From Streptomyces roseus (lineage in GTDB: Bacteria > Actinomycetota > Actinomycetes > Streptomycetales > Streptomycetaceae): a stretch of 64,000 nucleotides of DNA. Where the stretch lies: assembly GCF_001044425.1 (NCBI RefSeq), contig NZ_LFML01000126.1, positions 1 through 64,000 of the forward strand. Direction: 5' to 3'. This document shows positions 25,268-33,001 of this stretch, piece after piece. Position 1 is the stretch's first letter. Every line of letters begins with the position of its first letter. A program made the translations under genes and the position numbers. The notes beneath the pieces are model-generated. The model searched no databases. It was not told where the DNA came from and was given only the letters and a program-made list of their open reading frames with translations.

Positions 25268-25737
25268 GACGGGGAGTCGTCATCCCGGTCACGGGCCCTT
25301 CGCCGGTAGTCCTGCGGGGCCAGCACGTACAGCTCAGCGACTTCAGGACGGGCAGGGTCGTGTACGTCGGGTTCGTCGAGGAGCCTGCGCACCGAGCGCA
25401 GCATGGTCTCGACGGTCTGTTCCGGGCTCCACTTCGTGCTCAGCGCGTCCATGTCGATGCTGCCGCAGGTGTCGATGTTGGGGTGGTAGAGCGGCTCTGT
25501 GAATCGCAGTCGCGGTCGGTCGGCGGGATACGTGGGGGGCACCGTGATGTCCACGGGCAGGGGCCGGCCGGCGAACACCGAGGACGCGTCCGGCAGCAGG
25601 ATCGCCTTCCACCGGAACAGATCACCGTCTATGCAGGGATTGATGAGCATCTCGTCGGCCGGGGGAGGCGACTGCGTCAGCTGTGTCGCTTCCGTCTTCA
25701 GCTTGACCTCAGCAGTGGAATCCACGGGGTGTTCCAT
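25264..25737 (-). CDS. Ubiquitin-conjugating (E2/UBC)-fold protein, catalytic Cys replaced
   Basis: This 157-residue protein reads through the full E2 core: N-terminal helix (VKLKTEATQLTQSPPP), GDLFRWKAILLPDASSVFAG (E2s have DDLFHWQATI...Y.GG), VDITVPPTYPADRPRLRF, then EPLYHPNID with the HPN motif (H85-P86-N87), GSIDMD, KWSPEQTVETMLRSVRRLL and DEPDVHDPARPEVAELY before a final helix. In E2s the catalytic Cys lies 8 residues after the HPN Asn; here that residue is D95, while C91 lies 4 residues earlier. The start is ATG 25737 (GGAAGG directly precedes it) or GTG 25725. No E1, ubiquitin-like or JAB peptidase gene is adjacent. It may be a pseudo-E2 (UEV-like), or use C91. Confidence 0.85.
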   Translation of the reverse strand: MEHPVDSTAEVKLKTEATQLTQSPPPADEMLINPCIDGDLFRWKAILLPDASSVFAGRPLPVDITVPPTYPADRPRLRFTEPLYHPNIDTCGSIDMDALSTKWSPEQTVETMLRSVRRLLDEPDVHDPARPEVAELYVLAPQDYRRRARDRDDDSPS

Positions 25738-26020
25738 CCTTCCGACGAGGTGGCGGGCTGCCGGTCCGGTCGCTGCGGCGATCCGCGACCGGGCGCATCC
25801 CGCGTATGCCCAGCTCGCCGTGTTCCAGCACGGGCGAGCCGGCATGACATACAGGGCGTGCCTTCCGGTACCGCGCAGGACGGGGCCCGGCTGTCGTCCC
25901 CATGCGCCGATCAAAAGGGCACGGACCCGGCGGCCGGACGCCGGATGGCCGCCACGTCATGAAGATCGCACGCATGGACGGTGGTCGCGCGGGCACTCGG
26001 TGCTTCGGAGGTTGATGACT

Positions 26021-26182
26021 ATGGTTCCCCTGCTTCTTGTTCTCCTGCTCGTCCTGATTCTCGCCGGTGCCGGTTTCGCGCTGAAGATCCTGTGGTGGGT
26101 CGCCCTCGCGGTGCTGGTGCTGTGGCTGATCGGCTTCGTGGCCCGCCCGAAGGGCAGCAGCGGCCGCTGGTACCGCTGGTAG
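26021..26182 (+). CDS. 53-residue hydrophobic membrane peptide (copy 2)
   Basis: This is near-identical to copy 1 at 16500-16661, with only conservative Ile/Val/Leu changes (LVLILAG, VALAVLVLWL) and the same RPKGSSGRWYRW tail. The upstream segment GGTGCTTCGGAGGTTGAT is identical to that before copy 1. Like copy 1 it is an isolated monocistronic gene with its own terminator. The function is unknown. Confidence 0.8.
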   Translation: MVPLLLVLLLVLILAGAGFALKILWWVALAVLVLWLIGFVARPKGSSGRWYRW

Positions 26183-26219
26183 CCCAACGGCACCGGCGCG
26201 GCCGGGACATGGCACAGAC

Positions 26220-26254
26220 GGTGGCTTGCGCCCTGGCCAAGGGCGCAAGCCACC
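26220..26254 (+). terminator. Terminator after hydrophobic peptide copy 2
   Basis: GGTGGCTTGCGCCCT and AGGGCGCAAGCCACC form a perfect 15-bp stem with a 5-nt loop. Confidence 0.85.
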
Positions 26255-26785
26255 ATCACGTTTGCGCGCCCGAACGCGGACACGGATCTGCACGGGGTGA
26301 AAGCGGGACAGCGCGGGTATGCGCGCAAGCAGCCGGGGCGGTCGCCGTGACGCAGCAGGGGAATCTGCTCGCCTCCACCGATCGGCGCCCGTCCCGGCCC
26401 TGATCCGGTCATGGCAGGCGTGTGCCGTTGGGTCCATTGGCCACTCGGGGTGTGTTCCGGGGACGGCGGCCCGCACGCGGCACCCGGGGGGAAGGGGTAC
26501 CGCGTGCGGTCGCCAGCCGCGGCGGTCGTCCGTCCGCGAAAACGCCGCCGTCATGAAGGCGTGTGTCCCCGATCTCCGTGCCCAAACGGCCTGTCGGTCG
26601 GCGCTGTCCACATTCCAGTCCTGCCGATCCTCTTGGGCTTGGCCACCGGGACGGCGAGGAGGGAGGGCCAACCCCGTCCAACGGCGAGCCCTGCCGGGGT
26701 CAGGGGTCAGGCGCAGGGCCCTTCCCGCCCGTAGGGCAGGCAGCGACGACGATGCCGTCCGCCCCGCGGATGCGTCGTGCTCGGG
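26255..26785. other. Intergenic stretch without recognisable gene
   Basis: These 531 nt hold only short frames with proline/arginine-rich, low-complexity products and no ribosome sites I trust. No hairpin or repeat stands out. Confidence 0.4.
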
Positions 26786-27273
26786 TCAGAGCATCTCGAA
26801 GTCCTCGTAGTCGAATCCGGGGGCGACGACGCACGTCACCAGGACAGGTTCGTCTCCTGCCGGGGTGGCGGTCTGCCAGACGCCGGCCGGTACCAGGAAC
26901 TGGGGCTGCTGCCCGTTCTCCACATCGGGACCCAGCACCGCGGCGTCCACCTCCTCGGGTGCGGTGGCGTCGCCGCCGAGCCGGAGGGTGAGGGCCCCGC
27001 CGCGGTGCCACAGCCACATCTCGTCGGACCGTACGCGGTGCCAGCGGGAGACTTCGCCGGGGTGCAGGAGGTAGTAGATGCCGGTAGCGCACGGTCGGGT
27101 CCCGTCGCGGCTGCCGCGGGCGGCTTGCGGGCTGGTCTGCCAGGTACGGCGGAACCAGCCGCCCTCGGGGTGCGGTTCGAGAGCCAGAGATCCCGTACGG
27201 CGGCGATGAGCCTGGCCCGGCGCACGGCTGAACGCCCCGCGAGCAGGAACTCGTCTGCCTTCCATCGCTGCAT
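26786..27273 (-). pseudogene. DUF985 cupin with an apparent frameshift near its N terminus
   Basis: The C-terminal 130 residues are a clear DUF985-type cupin: LEPHPEGGWFRRTWQTS, ATGIYYLLHPGEVSRWHRV, DEMWLWHRGGALTL and a final CVVAPGFDYEDFEML. The N-terminal part is in another frame: ATG 27273, with a GAGGGGG ribosome site, gives MQRWKADEFLL and then ARLIAAVRDL, just where the family has a RLI..L-LEPHPEGG junction. Joining them needs one extra base near 27198-27206, so a base seems lost by mutation or sequencing error. The ATG at 27265 could still give a full barrel but has no ribosome site. The function of the family is unclear. Confidence 0.65.
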
Positions 27274-27378
27274 GGCCCCCTCGGCGGTGGCTTCGAACCG
27301 TAGTGCCGGGGCCTGCGTACGCTTCGGCGTGCGGAAAACGGATGTCAAGGGCGCGCCTGACGCGGCAGGATGCTCCGC

Positions 27379-27951
27379 ATGACCTTGTCCACCCCCGAGA
27401 TACAGACCGCCCGGCTGCGACTTCGGCCGTTCACGGAAGCCGACGCGGCATCGCTCTACGCGCTGCACAGCAGCGCCCGTGTGCTGCGGTACTGGGACTC
27501 TCCGCCGTGGACCGAACCGGCCCGCGCCCAGCGCTTCATCGCGACTTGCCGGAGGATCGAGGAGGAAGGCGCGGGAGCGCGGGTGGCCGTCGACCGCGTC
27601 TCCGACGGCGCGTTCATCGGCTGGTGCGGCCTGACCAACTGGAACCCGGACTTCCGCAGTGCGTCCTTGGGGTATGTCTTCGACGCCGCGGCGTGGGGAC
27701 ACGGGTACGCCACGGAGACGGCGCACGCCGTCCTGCGGTGGGCGTTCGACAGCCTCGACCTGAACCGCGTCCAGGCCGAGACCGACACCCGCAACGTGGC
27801 GTCCGCCCGGGTCCTGGAGAAGCTCGGTTTCGTCCGCGAGGGCACGCTCCGCGAGGACTGCGTCGTCAACGGCGATGTCTCCGACTCCTGGGTCTTCGGC
27901 CTCCTTCGCCGAGAGTGGCACCCGCCGGCCACGCCGATGGACGGCCGCTGA
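27379..27951 (+). CDS. GNAT-family N-acetyltransferase (RimJ/RimL type)
   Basis: This 190-residue acetyltransferase has the RimJ-like opening IQTARLRLRPFTEADAASLY and the acetyl-CoA-binding region ASLGYVFDAAAWGHGYATE. It also has the late motif NVASARVLEKLGFVREGTLRE. It would transfer acetyl from acetyl-CoA to an amino group, protein N terminus or small molecule; the substrate is not readable. ATG 27379 is better placed than 27370 because GCAGGA lies 8 nt upstream. It is isolated, with the divergent cupin remnant upstream. Confidence 0.9.
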   Translation: MTLSTPEIQTARLRLRPFTEADAASLYALHSSARVLRYWDSPPWTEPARAQRFIATCRRIEEEGAGARVAVDRVSDGAFIGWCGLTNWNPDFRSASLGYVFDAAAWGHGYATETAHAVLRWAFDSLDLNRVQAETDTRNVASARVLEKLGFVREGTLREDCVVNGDVSDSWVFGLLRREWHPPATPMDGR

Positions 27952-28115
27952 GACCGGTACCCACACCTGCCTTTCGGACCGCAGCCTCTCCCGAGGTTGC
28001 CGAGGGGCCATCCGGCGAGACCGTCCAGGCCGACAGCGTCCGGCCAACACGCATTCCCCGGGGAGGAGGCCGATACGGTCGCCCCGCGTGGTCGCGGCCC
28101 GGCCCACCGCCGGGG

Positions 28116-28238
28116 TTACAGGCCGAAGGCACCGCCCTCGACGAGGATGAGCAGGCCGATGGTGATCAGTACCAGCGGCAGCAGACCGAGGTAGGGAACG
28201 GCGGACCTCGGCAGGAGCCCGATGATGCCCAGCTCCAC
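28116..28238 (-). CDS. 40-residue hydrophobic membrane peptide
   Basis: A GTG at 28238 preceded by AAGGAG opens a 40-residue frame reading MELGIIGLLPRSAVPYLG, then LLPLVLITIGLLILVEGG and AFGL. It has one strong membrane helix, a PRS turn and a conserved-looking EGG end. It is too short for ordinary gene calling but has a ribosome site, a good G/C third-position pattern and a stop. It lies 67 nt downstream of the TrmB/LuxR regulator on the same strand, so it may be co-transcribed. The function is unknown. Confidence 0.6.
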   Translation of the reverse strand: MELGIIGLLPRSAVPYLGLLPLVLITIGLLILVEGGAFGL

Positions 28239-28305
28239 GCGCGGCCGTGCTCCTTCGGTTCGGGTGTCCCGATGGACGGTACCGGGAGCGAACCCCGGCG
28301 ACCAG

Positions 28306-29292
28306 TCAGAGCCAGCCCTGCTGCGCCGCTTTGAGGCCGGCTTCGAAGCGGCTCGTCGCGTGGAGGCGTTCCATCAGGGCGGACATCTGGCGCCGGACGG
28401 TGCGCAGGGACACCCCGAGGCGCTTGGCGGCGGCCTCGTCGGTCATGCCCGAGGCCAGGAGCTTCAGCAGTTCGAGTTCGGTCGCGGTGGGAAGGGTGTC
28501 GCTGGGGCGGGGCCGGTCCGCGCCGAGCGGTACCGCCGCATCCCACGTCTGCTCGAAGAGGCTGGTCAGGGAGGCCACGATCCCGGGCGCGCTGGTGCAC
28601 AGGGCGCCGAGCCGAGAGTGGTCGGGGTCGATCGGGACGACCGCCACCGAGCGGTCGAATATCAGCAGGCGCGGTGGCAGGAGCGGGCTCGTCCGCACCT
28701 GGCCGCCCTGTTCGGTCAGCCACCGCGCGTAGGCCAGCGTCGTCGGATCGTTGCGGGCGCTGTCCTGGTAGACCGAGCGCATCTCGATGCCGCGGTCCAG
28801 TGCCCGCCGGTCCAGCGGCCGGGAAGCCTCCAGGCTCGCTTCCGACAGTGCGCCGCCCGGCAGGATCGCGAGGCATTCCCGGGTCAGTTCGTGGGCGAGC
28901 TGCTCCAGGCGGCTCTGGATGGCGTCCATCCCCACGAGCCGTTCCGCGCCGTCGACCTCGGTGTTGGGGCTGAGTCCGGCGAACTCGGAAACCACCTGCG
29001 CCGCGGCCGCCTTGCTGCGGGCCAGCTCCTGCTGCTGTCTGGCCAGCTCCTCCTCCTGGCGGCGCAGCAGCAGCTCCAGGCCCAGTTCGGGTCTCACCGC
29101 GCGCAGGCCGCCGGGGCAGTCCCGGGACGGTCTGAGCAGGTCGAGGTCGACGAGCCGGTCCAGGCTCTCGCGTACCCGGGTCTCGGTCAGACCGAGGCGG
29201 TCACCGAGCTCGGCGATGCCTCCCGAAGGGTCGGCGAGCATGCCCCGGTACACGGCTTCCACGTCGGCTCCGAGCCCCAGCGTGTGCAGCAT
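28306..29292 (-). CDS. TrmB-like/LuxR-type two-HTH transcriptional regulator
   Basis: This 328-residue regulator has an N-terminal winged helix of TrmB type (about 5-65, AVYRGMLADPSGGIAELGDRL with TETRVRESLDRLVDLDLL). A short coiled coil follows (75-95, Glu/Gln/Arg-rich). A phospholipase-D-like or HKD-like sensor core (about 110-250) and a C-terminal LuxR helix-turn-helix (about 270-325, LLKLLASGMTDEAAAKRLGVS) complete it. Streptomyces has many such orphan regulators, often beside the small-peptide locus they control. It is divergent from the SINWD-repeat peptide gene. Confidence 0.88.
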   Translation of the reverse strand: MLHTLGLGADVEAVYRGMLADPSGGIAELGDRLGLTETRVRESLDRLVDLDLLRPSRDCPGGLRAVRPELGLELLLRRQEEELARQQQELARSKAAAAQVVSEFAGLSPNTEVDGAERLVGMDAIQSRLEQLAHELTRECLAILPGGALSEASLEASRPLDRRALDRGIEMRSVYQDSARNDPTTLAYARWLTEQGGQVRTSPLLPPRLLIFDRSVAVVPIDPDHSRLGALCTSAPGIVASLTSLFEQTWDAAVPLGADRPRPSDTLPTATELELLKLLASGMTDEAAAKRLGVSLRTVRRQMSALMERLHATSRFEAGLKAAQQGWL

Positions 29293-29556
29293 CTCCCAGC
29301 CCCCCGGCTGTAGTCGGGCCGCCCCCGGCGAGCGTCGCCCCCGCGATCGTAGGCGAAGTCTGTCACCAAGGTGCCAGGCCTGTTGGTGCCAGCCGAAACC
29401 TCTTCTTCGCAGATCCCGCGGGCAGCAACATGGTGTTCACCGGGACGGCGGGGAGGGAACTCCCCGACTCAGGCCAGAGCCGCAAGGACGATCCGGACCA
29501 GCGCGCAGCACACCGCACCGAACGCCTCGCTTCCACGCCTGTGACCTGGGGGAACC

Positions 29557-29814
29557 ATGTCCCGCACCGCCCGCTTCGCCGCTGTCGCCGCCGTCCTCAC
29601 CGCCCTGTGCGCCGGCGCGGTCACCACCGCCTCGGCGGCCGCCGCCGACGACCACAGCATCAGCGCCGCCTCCGACGGCAGCATCAACTGGGACACGGCG
29701 CCCGCGTCCGTCGACGGCAGCATCAACTGGGACACCGCGCCCGCGTCCGTCGACGGCAGCATCAACTGGGACACCGCCCCCGAGTCCGCCCGGGACAGCA
29801 TCAACTGGGACTGA
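29557..29814 (+). CDS. Secreted small peptide with SINWD repeats
   Basis: This 85-residue precursor starts with a Sec-type signal peptide (MSRTARFAAVAAVLTAL to ASAAA, cleavage about residue 28). Four SINWD motifs follow, spaced exactly 13 residues apart (unit SINWDTAPASVDG, last copy shortened and ending the protein in SINWD). There are no cysteines. Each motif has one Trp, one Asn and flanking Asp/Ser. The function is unknown; possibilities are a surface-binding or signalling peptide, or a substrate of modification. It is followed 5 nt later by a small cytosolic-type gene and is divergent from the TrmB/LuxR regulator. Confidence 0.85.
   Translation: MSRTARFAAVAAVLTALCAGAVTTASAAAADDHSISAASDGSINWDTAPASVDGSINWDTAPASVDGSINWDTAPESARDSINWD
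29680..29811 (+). repeat. 39-bp tandem repeats in the SINWD peptide gene
   Basis: AGCATCAACTGGGAC starts at 29680, 29719, 29758 and 29797, an exact 39-bp period. The three linkers are nearly identical in DNA, consistent with recent duplication. Confidence 0.9.
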
Positions 29815-29819
29815 CCGCA

Positions 29820-30146
29820 ATGCGCGTCGTACGGGCCTCACTCTCAGGGCCACGCGCCGATCCTGACCCGGAGGGCGTGCTCGCGCTCGTTTCCGATCTG
29901 ATCTGGGCCCACACGCCCGCCGCCCATGGACTCGAACACCTGCGGACCAAAGCCGCAGCCGACGGCGTGGACGTCTACCTCTTCCTGAGGGCCGCCTCCG
30001 AAGCCGCGGCCCTCGTCCAGGCCCACGCCATCCTCGACGGCGCCCGCGCCCCGCTGCGGGCGCACGGCTACCGCCCCGGCGAGCCGCGCCGCGAACGTTC
30101 CCCGGGAGAACACAGTGACCGCCACCCTCCGTCAGGCCGCCCGTAA
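29820..30146 (+). CDS. Small protein downstream of the SINWD peptide
   Basis: This 108-residue protein starts MRVVRASLSGPRADPDPEG and has no signal peptide. A helical core, GVLALVSDLIWAHTPAAHGLEHL, is followed by VDVYLFLRAASEAAALVQ. The G/C third-position pattern supports coding to about residue 90, and the end overlaps the next gene by 32 nt. I do not recognise the family. Its close position after the repeat peptide suggests a joint function. Confidence 0.6.
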   Translation: MRVVRASLSGPRADPDPEGVLALVSDLIWAHTPAAHGLEHLRTKAAADGVDVYLFLRAASEAAALVQAHAILDGARAPLRAHGYRPGEPRRERSPGEHSDRHPPSGRP

Positions 30147-31320
30147 GAGCGCGGGAGCCGCCCTCTCGACCGCCCTCGGAGCCTGCCTGCTCACCGTCGG
30201 GGCCGTCGCCACCGCCCCGGCCGCCGAGGCCGCGACCACGTGCGGCGGGACCGCCTCGATCTACGGCGTCCTTCCCGACGGTCGCCTGACCTTCAGTACG
30301 ATCACCCCGGCCACCGGCGCGCTGAAGAAGGTGCGGGTCGGAGCCGACCTGGGGTTCGAGCCCAGGGCGATGGCCACCCTCGATTTCAACACCGTCCTGG
30401 TGACCTCGACGACGGGCGCGCTCTACCGCCTCGACGTCCTCACCAACAACGAGTCCCTCGTACTGGAACGCCCGCCCGTCAAGATCTTCGACAGCGGCTG
30501 GACCCACGACAAGCTCACCTACGACGGACACGGCCACCTGTACGGCACGGCGGGCGGGGTCCTGCTCCGATATCTGGTCTCACAGCCCAAGCCGACCGGC
30601 TCGGCGCACATCGGCCAGCGCAAGGAGATCGGCAGCGGCTTCGTCCTGAAGACCCTCACGGCCGCCGGAGACGACCGTCTGCTCGCCACCACGTCGGCCG
30701 GCGCGCTCTACTCCTACAAGATCAACGCCGATGGCACCTGGGACCGGGACGACCTCAAGCCGTCCGGCTGGTCCGGCTTCGACCAGGTCGTATCGCCCGG
30801 CGGCGGCCTCTACTACGGTCGGATCGAAACCACGGGCGCCATGTACTGGTACAAGGACGCCGACCCGGCGGACGGTTCCGGAACCGACATCGCGTACCAC
30901 AACGACATCCCCGTCAACACCGGCGGCTGGACACAACGACTGCTCTCCGCCCAGCCGGGGACCTTCAGCTGCACCACCACCGCGGACCCGCTCGACGGCC
31001 ACGACATACCCGCCGTGAAGGCGGCCGGCCGCGACCTGATGAACCGGTACGACGGCGGCGCCTGGAACAGCACCGCGCAGTGGAACTGCCTGGAGCAGCT
31101 CTGGGACAGGGAGAGCGGCTGGCGCTACTGGGCCGACAACCCGAGCTCCACGGCGTACGGCATCCCCCAGGCCCTGCCCGGTTCGAAGATGGACGCCTTC
31201 GGCGACGACTGGCGCACCAACCCGGTCACCCAGATCAAGTGGGGCCTGTCCTACATCGACGGCCGGTACGGCACGCCCTGCGGCGCCTGGACGCACTTCC
31301 TGAACAACAACTGGTACTGA
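30115..31320 (+). CDS. Secreted tachylectin-like lectin fused to a lytic-transglycosylase-like domain
   Basis: This 401-residue secreted protein has a signal peptide (about 1-39, ends PAAEAA). A tachylectin-2-like propeller (about 42-285) contains IYGVLPDGRLTFSTI, SGWTHDKLTYDGHGHLYG, GFVLKTLTAAGDDRLL and SPGGGLYYGRI. The C-terminal lysozyme-like domain (about 310-401) has CLEQLWDRESGWRYWADN and AYGIPQALPGSKM, the transglycosylase pattern with the Glu in RESGW. The lectin should bind sugars and the enzyme should cut peptidoglycan. GTG 30115 has a GGGAGAA ribosome site. The next gene is a paralogue with a different enzyme domain. Confidence 0.9.
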   Translation: MTATLRQAARKSAGAALSTALGACLLTVGAVATAPAAEAATTCGGTASIYGVLPDGRLTFSTITPATGALKKVRVGADLGFEPRAMATLDFNTVLVTSTTGALYRLDVLTNNESLVLERPPVKIFDSGWTHDKLTYDGHGHLYGTAGGVLLRYLVSQPKPTGSAHIGQRKEIGSGFVLKTLTAAGDDRLLATTSAGALYSYKINADGTWDRDDLKPSGWSGFDQVVSPGGGLYYGRIETTGAMYWYKDADPADGSGTDIAYHNDIPVNTGGWTQRLLSAQPGTFSCTTTADPLDGHDIPAVKAAGRDLMNRYDGGAWNSTAQWNCLEQLWDRESGWRYWADNPSSTAYGIPQALPGSKMDAFGDDWRTNPVTQIKWGLSYIDGRYGTPCGAWTHFLNNNWY

Positions 31321-31430
31321 ACGGCCCCGAGCCGCACCGGCTCGCCCGCTCGCCCGCTCGCCCGTTCCCCCTTCCTCACCTCCCGGCCCGACGCGCGTAC
31401 GTCAGGGCTGCCCAGAACCAGGAGACACCC

Positions 31431-32741
31431 ATGTCCTCGTCGTCACTCATGCGCCGCCTCGCCGCCACCCTGGCCGTCTCCGCCACCACGCTCGGCATGA
31501 TCACCCTCACCTCGGCGCCCGCCCAGGCCGCTGCCATCTGCGGCGGCAACGTGTCGGTCTACGGCATCCTCCCCGACGGCCGCCTCACCTACACGGCGAT
31601 AGCCCCCAACACCGGTGACCGAGTCAAGACCCTGGTCGGCGCGAACCTCGGCTTCACGCCCAAGGCGATGGCCACCCTCAACTTCAACACCGTCCTGGTG
31701 ACTTCGACGGCCGGCGAGCTGTACCGCGTCGACATCCAGACCAACGACAGCGCCCTGGCCCTGGCCGGTGTCACGAAGATCTGGGACAGCGGCTGGACCT
31801 TCGACAAGCTGACCTACGACGGCGCCGGGCACCTCTACGGCACGGTCGGCGGCGAGCTCCACCGCTACAACGTCTCCCAGCCCAAGCCCGCCGGACCCGC
31901 CCACATCGCCAAGCACGCCGTGATCGACACCGGCTTCGTCCTGAAGACGCTCGCCGCCGCCGGCGACGACGTCCTCATCGCCAGCACCGCCGACGGCCGC
32001 CTGTTGTCGTACCAGATCAACGGCGTCGGAGACTGGGAGAGCTCGGAGCTCAAGAGCTCGGGCTGGTCGGCGGTCGACAGCCTCGTCTCGCCCGGCGGCG
32101 GCCTCTACTACGGCCGTACGAACGGCGGGATGTACTGGTACCACGACGCCGACCCCACCGACGGCAAGGGCGACGACATCGCCTACCACCCCGCCGACCC
32201 GGTCGACACGAGCGGCTGGACCCAGAGCCTGCTCTCCGCCTTCGCCAACGACTGCACCTACCAGCCTCCGGCGCCCCCCACCCCCACCCCCTCCACCAGG
32301 GGCGGGCAGATCGCCCGCAGCGAGATCATGAGCCGCGCCGCGAACTGGCTGAGCCGTGACATCGCCTACAACCAGGGCGCGTACGCCTCCGACCCGGACG
32401 GCGACCACACCTACCGCACCGACTGCTCCGGCTTCGTCTCCATGGCGTGGCACGCCGGTACCAGCTACACGACCCAGAGCCTGTCGGGCACCGCCGCCAC
32501 CATCTCCAAGTCCGACCTCCAGCCCGGTGACGCGCTGAACACCCTGGACGGGCACGTGGTGCTCTTCGAGAAGTGGGTCGACAAGGCCGCGGGCAAGTTC
32601 TCGTACATCCACGAGGCGAACACCAACGACGACATGATGCGCGGTCAGGACTACCTGAACGGCGGCAGCGACGGCCGCATCGCCGGCCACGCCGCCTCGG
32701 GCTACGTAGCCCTGCGCTACGACCACGTCGTCAACGGCTGA
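31431..32741 (+). CDS. Secreted tachylectin-like lectin fused to an NlpC/P60-like amidase domain
   Basis: This 436-residue paralogue of the preceding protein has a signal peptide (about 1-34) and a tachylectin-like propeller (about 37-275) with AICGGNVSVYGILPDGRL and SPGGGLYYGRTNGGMYWYHD. A PTPTPST linker leads to a C-terminal amidase/NlpC-type domain (about 300-436). Its likely catalytic Cys is in TDCSGFVSMAWH and its His in LDGHVVLFEKW. It would cut cell-wall peptides. ATG 31431 follows AGGAG. It probably shares a transcript with the lectin gene upstream. Confidence 0.9.
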   Translation: MSSSSLMRRLAATLAVSATTLGMITLTSAPAQAAAICGGNVSVYGILPDGRLTYTAIAPNTGDRVKTLVGANLGFTPKAMATLNFNTVLVTSTAGELYRVDIQTNDSALALAGVTKIWDSGWTFDKLTYDGAGHLYGTVGGELHRYNVSQPKPAGPAHIAKHAVIDTGFVLKTLAAAGDDVLIASTADGRLLSYQINGVGDWESSELKSSGWSAVDSLVSPGGGLYYGRTNGGMYWYHDADPTDGKGDDIAYHPADPVDTSGWTQSLLSAFANDCTYQPPAPPTPTPSTRGGQIARSEIMSRAANWLSRDIAYNQGAYASDPDGDHTYRTDCSGFVSMAWHAGTSYTTQSLSGTAATISKSDLQPGDALNTLDGHVVLFEKWVDKAAGKFSYIHEANTNDDMMRGQDYLNGGSDGRIAGHAASGYVALRYDHVVNG

Positions 32742-32757
32742 CCCCCGCGCGAGCAGA

Positions 32758-32789
32758 GGCCGGACCACCCTCCACCGGGCGGTCCGGCC
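32758..32789 (+). terminator. Terminator after the tachylectin pair
   Basis: GGCCGGACC and GGTCCGGCC form a perfect 9-bp stem that extends by two further pairs past an A-C mismatch. Confidence 0.7.
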
Positions 32790-33001
32790 CTCACGCGTGG
32801 GTCGCCCACCCGGGGTCTCACGGGGACGTCCGGCTGCTCTCGTGCCCGGGCCGGCAGGTGGCTGCGCTGGACGCCGAGGGGCGGTCGGGGACAGGAATTT
32901 CGGTCAATCTTCGAGCTTCTCCAGACCGGGCGGGACATCCCCGGATCCAGTGAAGACCGCATATGGGAGTGTGGGCCTACGGCACGAATGACGGGGGTCA
33001 G

